From assembly GCF_900110955.1 (NCBI RefSeq), contig NZ_FOFR01000002.1, positions 434,001 to 498,000 on the forward strand: a stretch of DNA of 64,000 nt, read 5' to 3'. The notes below the pieces were generated by a model that made no database searches, was not told where the DNA came from, and saw nothing but the letters and a program-made list of their open reading frames with translations. The stretch comes from Lentzea xinjiangensis. GTDB lineage: Bacteria > Actinomycetota > Actinomycetes > Mycobacteriales > Pseudonocardiaceae. Of the stretch, positions 25,139-34,596 are shown one piece after another; within the stretch, counting starts at the first letter, position 1, and every line of letters begins with the position of its first letter. Both the position numbers and the translations under genes were made by a program.

Positions 25139-26372
25139 CGGCCTGGTAGCGGTCGAGCGCGACGAGGCGCTCGACCGCGTGGTCGACGATCGGCGGGATG
25201 TCCGGGGAGTCCGGCGCGTACCTGCGCACGTACGCGCCGTCCGGGTCGAACTTCCTGGCCTGCGTCACCGGGTTGAAGACGCGGAAGAACGGCGCCGCGT
25301 CCGTGCCGCAGCCCGCGACCCACTGCCAGTTGTGCTGGTTCGACGCGAGGTCGCCGTCGATCAGGTGCTCCATGAAGTGCCGCGCACCCCACCACCACGG
25401 CAGGTGCAGGTCCTTGACCAGGAAGCTGGCCGTGATCATGCGCACCCGGTTGTGCATGAAGCCCTCCCGCAGGAGCTGGCGCATGCCGGCGTCGACGATC
25501 GGGAAGCCGGTGCGCCCCTGCTTCCAGGCCTCGAACAGCTCTTGGTCCTCGTCGTGCCTCATCCGGTCGAACTTGCGGTCGTAGTTCTGGCGCGCGGTCT
25601 CCGGCCTGTGCCACAACACGTCCGCGTAGAACTCGCGCCACGCGAGCTCGCTGCGGTACATGCCGTCGCAGTCCTGGAGCAGGGTTCGCGGGTGCAGCAC
25701 GCCCCACCTGAGGAACGCCGACATCCTGCTGGTCGCGTCGAGGTCCGGCCGGTCGCGGGTCCTGTCGTAGTCCCCGAGCCGTTCGTCGCGGAACTTCTCC
25801 CACAACGCGAGCGCGTCCGGCAGCTTCTCCCGCACGGCCGGGATCTCCACACCGCCGTCCGGCTCGATCCAGTCCAGAGTGGACGCGTCGGTGCCGGCGG
25901 GCTCGCGCCAGCCGTGGTTCAGCCAGGCGTTGCGGAACGGCGTGAAGACCTTGAACGGCGTGCCGTCCTGTTTGAACACCCGGCCGGGCGCCACGGCGTA
26001 GGGCGAGCCGGAGCGGACGAGTTCGATGTCCCCCAACGCTTCTTCGACCGCCTCGTCCCTGCGGCGCCCGTACGGCGCGTAGTCCGCGGAGATGTGGACG
26101 CTGTGCGCCCCGATCCCCGCCGCGACGCGCGGAACGACCTCCACCGGGTCGCCGTGCACCACCATCAGGCGACCGCCCAGTTCGTCGTTCAACGCGTGCA
26201 GGCAGCGGTGCAGGAAATCGATTCGCGGCTGCCCGGAAGGTTTCAGCAACCTGTCGTCCAGAACGAACAACGCGAGTGCGCGGGGCGACCTTTCTGCGGC
26301 CGCGAGAATGGCCGGATGATCGGATGTCCGCAAATCGCGGCGGAACCAGACGAGCGACGGTTCGGAACTCAC
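25128..26372 (-). CDS. phr: Deoxyribodipyrimidine photo-lyase
   Basis: 414 residues from a GTG. The N-terminal Rossmann-like antenna domain begins LVWFRRDLRTSDHPAI. The C-terminal FAD domain has TSRMSAFLRWGVLHPR, FRVFNPVTQARKFDPDGAYVR and the conserved Trp-rich LPWWWGARHFMEHLIDGD and ASNQHNWQWVAGCGTDA. This is a class I CPD photolyase, which repairs UV cyclobutane pyrimidine dimers using blue light. It stands alone and is convergent with the ABC permease. Confidence 0.93.
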   Translation of the reverse strand: MSSEPSLVWFRRDLRTSDHPAILAAAERSPRALALFVLDDRLLKPSGQPRIDFLHRCLHALNDELGGRLMVVHGDPVEVVPRVAAGIGAHSVHISADYAPYGRRRDEAVEEALGDIELVRSGSPYAVAPGRVFKQDGTPFKVFTPFRNAWLNHGWREPAGTDASTLDWIEPDGGVEIPAVREKLPDALALWEKFRDERLGDYDRTRDRPDLDATSRMSAFLRWGVLHPRTLLQDCDGMYRSELAWREFYADVLWHRPETARQNYDRKFDRMRHDEDQELFEAWKQGRTGFPIVDAGMRQLLREGFMHNRVRMITASFLVKDLHLPWWWGARHFMEHLIDGDLASNQHNWQWVAGCGTDAAPFFRVFNPVTQARKFDPDGAYVRRYAPDSPDIPPIVDHAVERLVALDRYQAVKA

Positions 26373-26381
26373 CGGTCGACG

Positions 26382-26573
26382 CTAAAGCGAACGGGGCGCA
26401 CCCGCACAACGGGCGGCGAGCGCCGGTAACCCGATCGCGCGGGCGAACTCGATCGGGTCGTCGGGCGGCACGAGCCAGGCCCCGGTCACGTCCACCGAGC
26501 GCACCCCGGCGGGAACGACCGCTCCGTGCGAGCCGCGTACGGCAAAAGGCGCGCCGCCCGAGGCGACGCGCCT
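26382..26573 (-). pseudogene. Possible 3' remnant of an unidentified gene
   Basis: A 64-codon open frame (63 residues) between stop codons reads as a plausible protein tail (AVVPAGVRSVDVTGAWLVPP, then PIEFARAIGLPALAARCAG) with normal G/C-rich third positions. It has no ATG and only a mid-frame GTG, and it overlaps the gltA terminator. It may be the decayed end of a gene or a very short gene. I cannot assign a family. Confidence 0.3.
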
Positions 26574-26583
26574 TCACCTTGCC
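26541..26583 (-). terminator. Terminator of gltA
   Basis: On the minus strand AAGGCGCG and CGCGCCTT form the inner stem, extended by GGCAA/TTGCC across a short bulge, with a run of Ts at the 3' side. It lies 18 bp after the gltA stop. Confidence 0.75.
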
Positions 26584-26600
26584 GAAAACCTAGCCCGTGA

Positions 26601-27914
<1,314 letters not shown>

Positions 27915-27936
27915 TCAAGTCCCTCTCAACGCTCGG

Positions 27937-27988
27937 ACGGGGTGGCGGCAGACCGCACTCGGCCTGCCGTCGTCTCGGACCACCCCGT
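27937..27988 (-). promoter_or_regulatory. Structured 5' leader of gltA
   Basis: Outer arms 27937-27945/27980-27988 (ACGGGGTGG with CCACCCCGT) enclose inner arms 27946-27951/27964-27969 (CGGCAG with CTGCCG); a ~10-nt one-sided bulge separates the two stems. In the minus-strand transcript the structure ends about 22 nt before the gltA ATG, just upstream of the RBS. It could be an attenuator or a regulatory RNA fold; no known riboswitch is recognised. Confidence 0.4.
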
Positions 27989-28139
27989 TGGGATCTGAGT
28001 CAACAAGTTCACCCACGCTAGTCGGCGGAAGGCCCGCCTCGCAGCAGCGGTGTGAACCGATTCTGAGAGATGGGACCGGCATCACATCCGTAATGCCAGT
28101 TTCTAGCGCGGCTCCACCACGGTAGTCCGATCCCGCGCT

Positions 28140-29072
28140 TTATCCACCCAGCGCGGTGGTGAGTTCGCTCGCAAAGGGGGGCTCGGCGCCCGCGCGTGAA
28201 CATGTGATCGCGGCGGCCGTTCCGGCGTACGTCAATGCGGCGGTCCATTCATCGGGTGAGAGCGCACGCACCTTCTCGACGCTGAGCGCGTCGTGCTCGC
28301 GCAGCCACGCGAGCAGGGCGCCTTGCACCGTGTCGCCCGCCCCGATCGTGTCGACCACGTCCACCTCCACGGGCGGCACGTCGACCTGGTCCGTGGCGGT
28401 GATCACCGACAGCCCGTCACCGCCCTTGGTGAGCACCACGGCGGCCGGTCCCTGTGAAATCCACGTCCTTGCGATCTCGATCACGTCGCCGTCCTCGGCG
28501 AGCCAGCGGACGTCCTCGACGGAGGCCTTCAGCAGCCCGACGTCCGGCAGCCACGACCGGAACCGCTCGCGGTAGGCGCCCGGATCGTCGATCAGCACCG
28601 CCCGGATGTTGGGGTCGAGCGCCGTCAGCAAGCGCTTGCTCTCGCGCCGCAGCACCTTCTCGTAGACCGAGGCGCCGGGTTCGAGGACGAGCGACAGCGT
28701 GCCGAACGAGACCGCCTCGACCTCCTCCGGCAGCGGCCCGGGGTCCTCCACGAGCCGGTCGGCGGTGCCCTCGACGTAGAACGCGTAGCGCGCGCTCCCG
28801 TCCTCGGCGAGCCCGACGACCGCGAGCGTGGTGTTCTCCGGTCCTCGCTGGACCAGGTCCGTCGCCACGTTCGACGCGTGCAGCCGTTTGACGAGCTGCT
28901 CGCCGAAGTGGTCGGTCGACACCCTCGACAGGAAGGCCGCGGGCACGTCCAGGCGCCCGAGCGCCACGGCCACGTTGTACGGCCCACCGCCCAGCTTCGG
29001 CGCGAGCGGCGTCAGCTCGGCCTTGCCCATCGGCACCATGTCGACCAGTGCCTCGCCAGCAACCACGATCAC
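28140..29072 (-). CDS. PfkB-family carbohydrate kinase, fructokinase-like
   Basis: 310 residues from a GTG with AAGGAG upstream. It shows the ribokinase-fold start IVVAGEALVDMVP, the first PfkB signature GGGPYNVAVALGRLDVPAAFLSRV, and the second, VVDTIGAGDTVQGALLAWL, with the catalytic Asp in GAGD. The closest functional guess is a fructokinase or related sugar kinase using ATP. It starts 5 bp after the TetR gene stop, so TetR-kinase is one operon. Substrate not certain. Confidence 0.85.
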   Translation of the reverse strand: MIVVAGEALVDMVPMGKAELTPLAPKLGGGPYNVAVALGRLDVPAAFLSRVSTDHFGEQLVKRLHASNVATDLVQRGPENTTLAVVGLAEDGSARYAFYVEGTADRLVEDPGPLPEEVEAVSFGTLSLVLEPGASVYEKVLRRESKRLLTALDPNIRAVLIDDPGAYRERFRSWLPDVGLLKASVEDVRWLAEDGDVIEIARTWISQGPAAVVLTKGGDGLSVITATDQVDVPPVEVDVVDTIGAGDTVQGALLAWLREHDALSVEKVRALSPDEWTAALTYAGTAAAITCSRAGAEPPFASELTTALGG

Positions 29073-29077
29073 CGCAT

Positions 29078-29668
29078 CTACTCCTTCGGAGAAGCACCCG
29101 TCCTCTGGAGGCCATCCAACAGCAGTTCGCCCAGTGCGGTGAACGCCTCGGCGTCCGAAACACCTGCCCGCTTCGTGAGCAGTCCGGTCTGGATGCCCTC
29201 GATCAGCAGTCCCGCCATCTCGGCGAAGAGCTTCGCGTGCACCTCGCGGAAGACGTGGAGCTCGACGCCGTCCTGGATGAACGCCTTGATGCGCTCGGCG
29301 GCGGCACGGGCGTTGCGCTCGTAGGTGGCGCGGGTGGGCGGGAACGCGGAGACGTCGGCGATGAACGCCGCCGAGGCCTTGGTGAGCTCCTCCGCCGCGC
29401 CCGCGAGGTAGCTGCCGATGCGCTCGCGCACGTCACCGAGGCCCGCGATGCGCTTCTCGATGCGCTCCGCGGCCCCCTTGAAGTACCGGCCGACCACCCG
29501 CACGGCGAGCTGCTCCTTGCTGCCGGCGAGCGCGTAGAGCGTCGACTTCGAGCAGTGCAGCCGCGCCGCGACGTCGTCCAGGGTGAGGTGACCGAACCCC
29601 TCCGCGAGGAAGAGGGCCTCCAACCGGGTGAGCAGCTCGGCCTGCCGTTGAGTGAGAGCCCGCGCCAT
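29078..29668 (-). CDS. TetR/AcrR-family regulator
   Basis: 196 residues from the ATG at 29668. The HTH is LFLAEGFGHLTLDDVAARLH followed by CSKSTLYALAGSKEQL. The C-terminal domain looks like TetR_C of regulators near acyl-CoA dehydrogenases. It is divergent from an acyl-CoA dehydrogenase, and the 28-bp palindrome between them is a good operator candidate. It probably represses the dehydrogenase and its own operon, which also includes the PfkB kinase. Confidence 0.88.
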   Translation of the reverse strand: MARALTQRQAELLTRLEALFLAEGFGHLTLDDVAARLHCSKSTLYALAGSKEQLAVRVVGRYFKGAAERIEKRIAGLGDVRERIGSYLAGAAEELTKASAAFIADVSAFPPTRATYERNARAAAERIKAFIQDGVELHVFREVHAKLFAEMAGLLIEGIQTGLLTKRAGVSDAEAFTALGELLLDGLQRTGASPKE

Positions 29669-29696
29669 GTGACGACCCTGCCACATACACTGGCTG

Positions 29697-29724
29697 CTGT
29701 ACTCGTAGACGTCCTACAGTACAG
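29697..29724. promoter_or_regulatory. Operator candidate between TetR and acyl-CoA dehydrogenase
   Basis: CTGTACT (29697-29703) and AGTACAG (29718-29724) form exact arms around an ACGT centre with partial symmetry in between (28 bp in all). It lies 29 bp from the TetR start and 26 bp from the dehydrogenase start. Confidence 0.6.
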
Positions 29725-29750
29725 CCACCAGTACACACCGGAGGTCGACG

Positions 29751-30890
29751 ATGCCCGCCGAGCGGCTGCTCCCCACGCAAGAGGCCGAGGACCTGATCGC
29801 GCTGGTCAAGGAGATCGCGCGGGACGAGCTGAAGCCCCACGCGGCGGACGCGGAGGAGAACGAGAAGTTCCCCCGCGAGGCGTTCCGCCTGCTGGGCCGC
29901 TCCGGTCTGCTGGGCCTGCCGTACCCCGAGGAGTTCGGTGGCGGCGAGCAGCCCTACGAGGTGTACCTCCAGGCGCTCGAGGAGGTCGCCTCCGCGTGGA
30001 TGACGGTCGCGGTCGGCCTGTCGGTGCACGTGATGTCCTGCTACGGCCTCGCCACCTTCGGCACCCGCGAGCAGCAGGACCGCTGGCTGCCGGAGATGCT
30101 CGAGGGCGAGCTGCTGGGCGGCTACGCGCTGTCCGAGGTCCAGGCGGGCTCCGACCCGGCCGCCATGTCGACCCGCGCCGTCCGCAAGGGCGGCGAGTAC
30201 GTCGTGACCGGCACCAAGGCGTGGATCACCCACGCCGGCGCCGCCGACTTCTACACCCTGATGGCCCGCACGTCCCCCGACGCGGGACGCGGCATCTCCT
30301 GCTTCCTCGCGCCGGGTGAGGCCCAGGGCCTCTCCGCCGCCACCCCCGAGCGCAAGATGGGCCTCACCGGCTCCACCACCGCGCAGCTCCAGTTCGACGA
30401 CGTCCGCATCGGCACCGACCGCCTGATCGGCAAGGAGGGCGACGGGCTCAAGATCGCACTGTCCGCTTTGGACTCCGGCCGGTTGGGCATCGCCGCCTGC
30501 GCCGTGGGCCTGGCCCAGGCGGCCCTGGACGAAGCCGTGTCGTACGCGAAGACCCGCACCCAGTTCGGCCGCCCGATCATCGAGTTCCAGGGCCTCGAGT
30601 TCCTGCTCGCCGACATGGCCGCCGCCGTCGAGTCGGCCCGCGCCACCTACGTGCAGGCGGCCCGCCGCCGCGACCGCGGCCTCCCGTTCCGGCAGCAGGC
30701 GTCGATCGCCAAGCTCGTCGCCACCGACGCGGCGATGAAGGTGACGACCGACGCCGTGCAGGTCCTCGGCGGCGCGGGCTACACCCGCGACTTCCCGGTC
30801 GAGCGCTACATGCGCGAGGCGAAGGTCCTGCAGATCTTCGAGGGCACCAACCAGATCCAGCGCCTCGTGATCGGCAGGGGGCTGCGCTAG
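29751..30890 (+). CDS. Acyl-CoA dehydrogenase
   Basis: 379 residues with a GGAGG RBS. Conserved features: LPYPEEFGGG, GYALSEVQAGSDPAAMSTRA, WITHAGAADFY, the flavin/substrate block TRTQFGRPIIEFQGLEF, and VQVLGGAGYTRDFPVERYMREA with EGTNQIQRLVIGR, where the Glu is the catalytic base position. It oxidises an acyl-CoA to its trans-2-enoyl-CoA with FAD; chain length cannot be told. It is under probable control of the divergent TetR. The stop overlaps the convergent amidohydrolase stop by 4 bp. Confidence 0.93.
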   Translation: MPAERLLPTQEAEDLIALVKEIARDELKPHAADAEENEKFPREAFRLLGRSGLLGLPYPEEFGGGEQPYEVYLQALEEVASAWMTVAVGLSVHVMSCYGLATFGTREQQDRWLPEMLEGELLGGYALSEVQAGSDPAAMSTRAVRKGGEYVVTGTKAWITHAGAADFYTLMARTSPDAGRGISCFLAPGEAQGLSAATPERKMGLTGSTTAQLQFDDVRIGTDRLIGKEGDGLKIALSALDSGRLGIAACAVGLAQAALDEAVSYAKTRTQFGRPIIEFQGLEFLLADMAAAVESARATYVQAARRRDRGLPFRQQASIAKLVATDAAMKVTTDAVQVLGGAGYTRDFPVERYMREAKVLQIFEGTNQIQRLVIGRGLR

Positions 30891-32098
30891 CGCCTCTCGC
30901 GGTAGAACGGGTCGGCCACGACCCCTTCGCCCCTGCTCTCGTCGAACCGGTAGACCTCACGCCCCTGCACGTACACGTGCAGGGCCCGGCTCATCACGTC
31001 CAACGGGTCGCCGGACCAGATGACGACGTCGCCGTCCAGCCCGGGCTTGAGCGCCCCCACCCGGTCGTCCAGGCCCATGATCCTGGCCGGGTTGACCGTG
31101 AGCGACCGGATCGCCACGTCGGGGTCGAGCCCCTCCTTGACCGCCAGCGTGGCCTGGTGCACCAGGAAGTGGATCGGCACGACCGGGTGGTCGGTGGTGA
31201 TCGCCAGCTCCACCCCCGCCCGCGCCAGGATCCCGGGGTTGCGCAGCCCGCGGTTGCGTACCTCCACTTTGGACCGCGAGGTGAACAGCGGCCCGATGAT
31301 CACCGGGATCCGCTTCTCCGCGATGAGGTCCGCGATCAGGTGCCCTTCGGTGCCGTGGTTGAGGATCAGCCGGTAGCCGAACTCCTCCGACAGCCTGATG
31401 GCCGTGGCGATGTCGTCCGCCCGGTGGGCGTGCTGGCACCACGGCAGCTCCCCGCCGAGGACCTTCGCCAGGACCTCCTGGGTGTTGTCGCGGTCGAAGG
31501 GCTTCCCGTCCTTCTCCGCCTCGGCCTTGCGGGCCACGTAGTCCTGCGCCCTGGTCAGCTCGTCCCGGATGACCGCGGCGACCCCCTGCCGGGTGGAGGG
31601 CAGCTTGCCCTTCTCCCCGTAGACCCGCTTGGGGTTCTCGCCGAGGGCGCTCTTGACGCTGACCGGCTCCTTGACGAGCATCTCGTCGACCGTGCGGCCC
31701 CAGCACTTCACGGCCACGGTCTGCCCGCCGATGGGGTTGCCCGACCCCGGCTTGATCACCGCGGTGGTGACCCCGCCGCTCAGCGCGTCGGCGAACCCGA
31801 GGTCGGCGGGGTTGATGGCGTCCAGCGCCCGCATCCGCGCCCCGACCGGATCGGTCATCTCGTTGGTGTCCTGCCCGGCCCACCCCTCGGCCTCCTCGTG
31901 GACACCGATGTGCGCGTGCGCCTCGACGAAGCCGGGCAGCACCCAGGCGCCGTCGGCGTCGACGACCTCGACCCCGTCGGGGATGTCGACGTCGGCGCCG
32001 ACAGCGACGATCTTCCCGTCCTGGACGAGGACGGTGCCGCCGTCGACGGGCTCCCCGTCGACGGGGACGACGTAACCGCCGGTGATAGCGATGTTCAT
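30887..32098 (-). CDS. Metal-dependent amidohydrolase, imidazolonepropionase-like
   Basis: 403 residues from the ATG at 32098 (a TTG three codons earlier is less likely). The metal site GFVEAHAHIGVHEE gives H-x-H; further ligands lie in WCQHAHRADDI, ILNHGTEGHLI and AITTDHPVVPIH. The C-terminal LTVNPARIMGLDDRVGALKPGLDGDVVIW is the beta-sandwich return typical of the family. The substrate is unknown; these enzymes hydrolyse cyclic amides or related C-N bonds. It appears leaderless: TAGCGT lies 8 nt upstream and there is no Shine-Dalgarno. Confidence 0.88.
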   Translation of the reverse strand: MNIAITGGYVVPVDGEPVDGGTVLVQDGKIVAVGADVDIPDGVEVVDADGAWVLPGFVEAHAHIGVHEEAEGWAGQDTNEMTDPVGARMRALDAINPADLGFADALSGGVTTAVIKPGSGNPIGGQTVAVKCWGRTVDEMLVKEPVSVKSALGENPKRVYGEKGKLPSTRQGVAAVIRDELTRAQDYVARKAEAEKDGKPFDRDNTQEVLAKVLGGELPWCQHAHRADDIATAIRLSEEFGYRLILNHGTEGHLIADLIAEKRIPVIIGPLFTSRSKVEVRNRGLRNPGILARAGVELAITTDHPVVPIHFLVHQATLAVKEGLDPDVAIRSLTVNPARIMGLDDRVGALKPGLDGDVVIWSGDPLDVMSRALHVYVQGREVYRFDESRGEGVVADPFYRERR

Positions 32099-32099
32099 G

Positions 32100-32114
32100 G
32101 TTAGCAACGCTAAC
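32100..32114. promoter_or_regulatory. GTTAGC-AAC-GCTAAC palindrome at the amidohydrolase start
   Basis: Perfect 6-bp arms with a 3-nt spacer, ending 2 bp from the ATG. On the minus strand one arm coincides with the TAGCGT -10 box. The same GTTAGC/GCTAAC arms occur at 7618-7631. Confidence 0.5.
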
Positions 32115-32159
32115 GGTTGTGACCGCGACCGGCCACCCCCGCCGGTCCGGGCGGAGGCC

Positions 32160-33062
32160 CTATGAACCCGGCGCCACCAGCGGCCGGATCCCCCACCGGG
32201 CTCCCCAGGACTCGCCGGGAGCGATCCGGATCAGGTCGGTCCCGGAGTTCAGGGCGTCCGGCGGGCAGGTCATCGGCTCGACGGCCACGACCCGGCCCCG
32301 CCCCGGGTAGGAGTCAGGCGTGAAGACCTGCACCCACCGGAACGCGGGATCGGCCCACACCTCGACCCCGGTACCGTCCCCGGCGACCAGCGAGTGGTGC
32401 ACCAGGCCGTCCGCGGCGGGCTCACAGCCCCCGAACGGGGTGTCCAGCCGGACGCCGTCGAGCAGCCGCCCCGACCGGAAGTCGAACTCGGTCCCGTCGA
32501 CGGGGACGGCCGGCCCGGACGGGACCATCCGCTCGACGTCCAGCGGCAGCACCGTGGTGGCGGCCAAGGTCAGCGTGCACGAGTCGGTCGAGGCACGACC
32601 GGCGCGCGGGTAGGGGTGCGTCCCCACCCCGAACGGCGTGGCGACGTCGCCGACGTTGTTGACCCCGTGCGTGACCGTGAGCCCGTGGTCGTCCAGGGCG
32701 TAGGACACGGTGACCCGCAAAGCGGCTGGCCACCCGGCCTGGGGCTCGATCAACGTCTGCAGGGACACCAGGGACCCGGTGTGCTCCACGACGGACCAGG
32801 GGCGGCGGCGCACCAGCCCGTGGATGGCGTTCCCCCGCGCCGGCTCGGTGACCTCCAGCCGCTGGCGGACCCCGTCGAGCACCCAGGACGCCCCTGCCGT
32901 CCGGTTGGGCCACGGCACCAGCACCGCACCGGCGCTCATCGGGGGTTTCTCGTCGGGACCGAACGTCTCCACGTACGGAACGCCGTCCACCTCGAATGAC
33001 CGCAGGCCCGCCCCCACGGTCGTGATCACGGCGGTGGCACCCTCGTACGAGATCCCCAACAT
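32160..33062 (-). CDS. Aldose 1-epimerase family protein
   Basis: 300 residues. Galactose-mutarotase fold: VLVPWPNRTAG carries the substrate-binding Arg, NAIHGLVRRRPW the first catalytic His, GVGTHPYPR the second His, and VVAVEPMTCPPDALNSG the catalytic Glu region. It interconverts alpha and beta anomers of aldoses or sugar phosphates. It starts from an ATG 38 bp from the divergent MBL hydrolase gene. No sugar operon surrounds it, so a housekeeping role is likely. Confidence 0.9.
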   Translation of the reverse strand: MLGISYEGATAVITTVGAGLRSFEVDGVPYVETFGPDEKPPMSAGAVLVPWPNRTAGASWVLDGVRQRLEVTEPARGNAIHGLVRRRPWSVVEHTGSLVSLQTLIEPQAGWPAALRVTVSYALDDHGLTVTHGVNNVGDVATPFGVGTHPYPRAGRASTDSCTLTLAATTVLPLDVERMVPSGPAVPVDGTEFDFRSGRLLDGVRLDTPFGGCEPAADGLVHHSLVAGDGTGVEVWADPAFRWVQVFTPDSYPGRGRVVAVEPMTCPPDALNSGTDLIRIAPGESWGARWGIRPLVAPGS

Positions 33063-33100
33063 GAGGCTGAAGCCTACGGGGCCGACGGGAGGATTCGTCC

Positions 33101-33877
33101 ATGAAGGTTCACCACCTCAACTGCGCGACGATGCGGCCGCCGCTGGTCGCGGGCGGCATCGTGGCGCACTGCCTGCTGATCGAGACCGACCGCGGTCTCG
33201 TCCTGGTCGACACCGGGTTCGGCACGCACGAGGTGAGCGACCCGGAGGCGACGATCGACGGGCTGAGCCGCCGGCTGCTCAAGCCCGTGCTCGACATCGA
33301 GGAGACGGCGGTCCACCAGGTGCGCAAGCGCGGGTACACCGCCGACGACGTGCGGCACGTCCTGCTCACCCACCTCGACATGGACCACGCGGGCGGGCTG
33401 CGGGACTTCCCGAAGGCCACCGTCCACGTGCTCGACACCGAGCTGGCGGCCGCCACCAACCCGAAGGGCGTCAAGGAGCGGGCGCGGTACCCCAAGGCCC
33501 AGCGCGAGGGCGTCACCTTCCGGACCCACACCGCGCAGGGCGAGGCGTGGTTCGGGTTCGAGGCCGTCAGGGACGTTCCGGGGCTGCCCGACGACATCCT
33601 GATGGTGCCGCTCATCGGCCACACCCGCGGTCACACGGGCATCGCGGTCAAGGGGGACGACGGCTGGCTGCTGCACGCCGGCGACGCCTACTTCTACCGC
33701 GGCGAGGTCGAGACGCCGCCCAGCACCATCCTCGCCCTCCGGATCACCGCCAGGCAGACCGAGACGATCCGCGAGCAGCGGCTGTCCAACGTCCAGCGGC
33801 TCAGGGAGCTCAAGGAGCGGGGCGAGGCCGAGGTCTTCTGCGCCCACGACCCGGTCGAGCTGGCCAGGCTGGCATGA
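33101..33877 (+). CDS. MBL-fold metallo-hydrolase, AHL-lactonase-like
   Basis: 258 residues with a GGGAGGAT RBS. The dinuclear metal motif reads THLDMDHAGG, the H-x-D-x-D-H form found in lactonase-type members rather than H-x-H-x-D-H. Further ligands: IGHTRGHTG, LLHAGDAYF and the final CAHDP. The substrate could be a lactone or ester; not certain. Its stop overlaps the start of the AAA ATPase gene by 4 bp. Confidence 0.85.
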   Translation: MKVHHLNCATMRPPLVAGGIVAHCLLIETDRGLVLVDTGFGTHEVSDPEATIDGLSRRLLKPVLDIEETAVHQVRKRGYTADDVRHVLLTHLDMDHAGGLRDFPKATVHVLDTELAAATNPKGVKERARYPKAQREGVTFRTHTAQGEAWFGFEAVRDVPGLPDDILMVPLIGHTRGHTGIAVKGDDGWLLHAGDAYFYRGEVETPPSTILALRITARQTETIREQRLSNVQRLRELKERGEAEVFCAHDPVELARLA

Positions 33878-34590
33878 CCTTCATCCGGCAGGTCCGGCTC
33901 GACGAAGCCGCGGACACGCACCGGTACCCGTTCACGCTCCCGGTCGTGCGGCACCTGGCCGAGCACCCGCTCGACCTCACCGCACCCGTCACGTTCCTCG
34001 TCGGTGACAACGGTGCGGGCAAGTCCACCCTGGTCGAGGCGATCGCGGTGGCCGCCGGGTTCAACGCCGAGGGCGGCACCCAGTCCTTCCGGTTCGCGAC
34101 GAGGGCGACCGAGTCGTCGCTGGGCGACCACCTCACCCTGAGCTGGGGCACCAGGAAACCCCGCACGGGGTTCTTCCTGCGCGCCGAGTCGTTCTACAAC
34201 GTCGCCACCGAGATCGACCGCATCGGCGGGGGCATCCACGCCTCGTACGGCGGGAAGTCGTTGCACGAGCGGTCACACGGCGAAAGCTTCATCGACCTGA
34301 TGACCCACCGGTTCGGCGGCCGAGGGCTCTACGTCCTCGACGAGCCGGAGGCCGCGTTGTCGGTCAAGGGATGCCTCACAGTCCTCAGGCGCATGCACGA
34401 CCTCGTGCTCGAAGGTTCCCAGTTCATCATCGCCACGCACTCGCCGATCCTGCTCGCCGCGCCCGGCGCGACGATCCTGGAGATCACCGACACGATCGAC
34501 GAAGTCTCCTACGACACAGCGGAACCGGTCGCGCTCACCCGCAACTTCCTGGACGGGCCCGACCGGTTCCTCAAGCACCTGCTGGACTGA
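33874..34590 (+). CDS. AAA/ABC-type ATPase, small SMC-like
   Basis: 238 residues; the ATG overlaps the MBL stop (ATGA). Walker A GDNGAGKST, Q-loop region, a degenerate signature SHGESF, Walker B LYVLDEPEAALS and the switch HSPIL. This is the compact single-domain group (AAA_21/AAA_15-like) without a coiled-coil arm. Such ATPases are often stand-alone; coupling to an MBL hydrolase might suggest a nucleic-acid or repair role, but that is not shown. It converges on the APC permease gene with 6 bp between. Confidence 0.8.
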   Translation: MTFIRQVRLDEAADTHRYPFTLPVVRHLAEHPLDLTAPVTFLVGDNGAGKSTLVEAIAVAAGFNAEGGTQSFRFATRATESSLGDHLTLSWGTRKPRTGFFLRAESFYNVATEIDRIGGGIHASYGGKSLHERSHGESFIDLMTHRFGGRGLYVLDEPEAALSVKGCLTVLRRMHDLVLEGSQFIIATHSPILLAAPGATILEITDTIDEVSYDTAEPVALTRNFLDGPDRFLKHLLD

Positions 34591-34596
34591 GAACCC

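Noticed and set aside
26276-26593. Arg-rich open frame on the plus strand
   Set aside because: Composition is non-protein-like and it overlaps the photolyase start and the gltA terminator.
28018-28248. Small minus-strand frame upstream of gltA
   Set aside because: It overlaps the kinase gene's 3' end in another frame and has no RBS or recognisable content.
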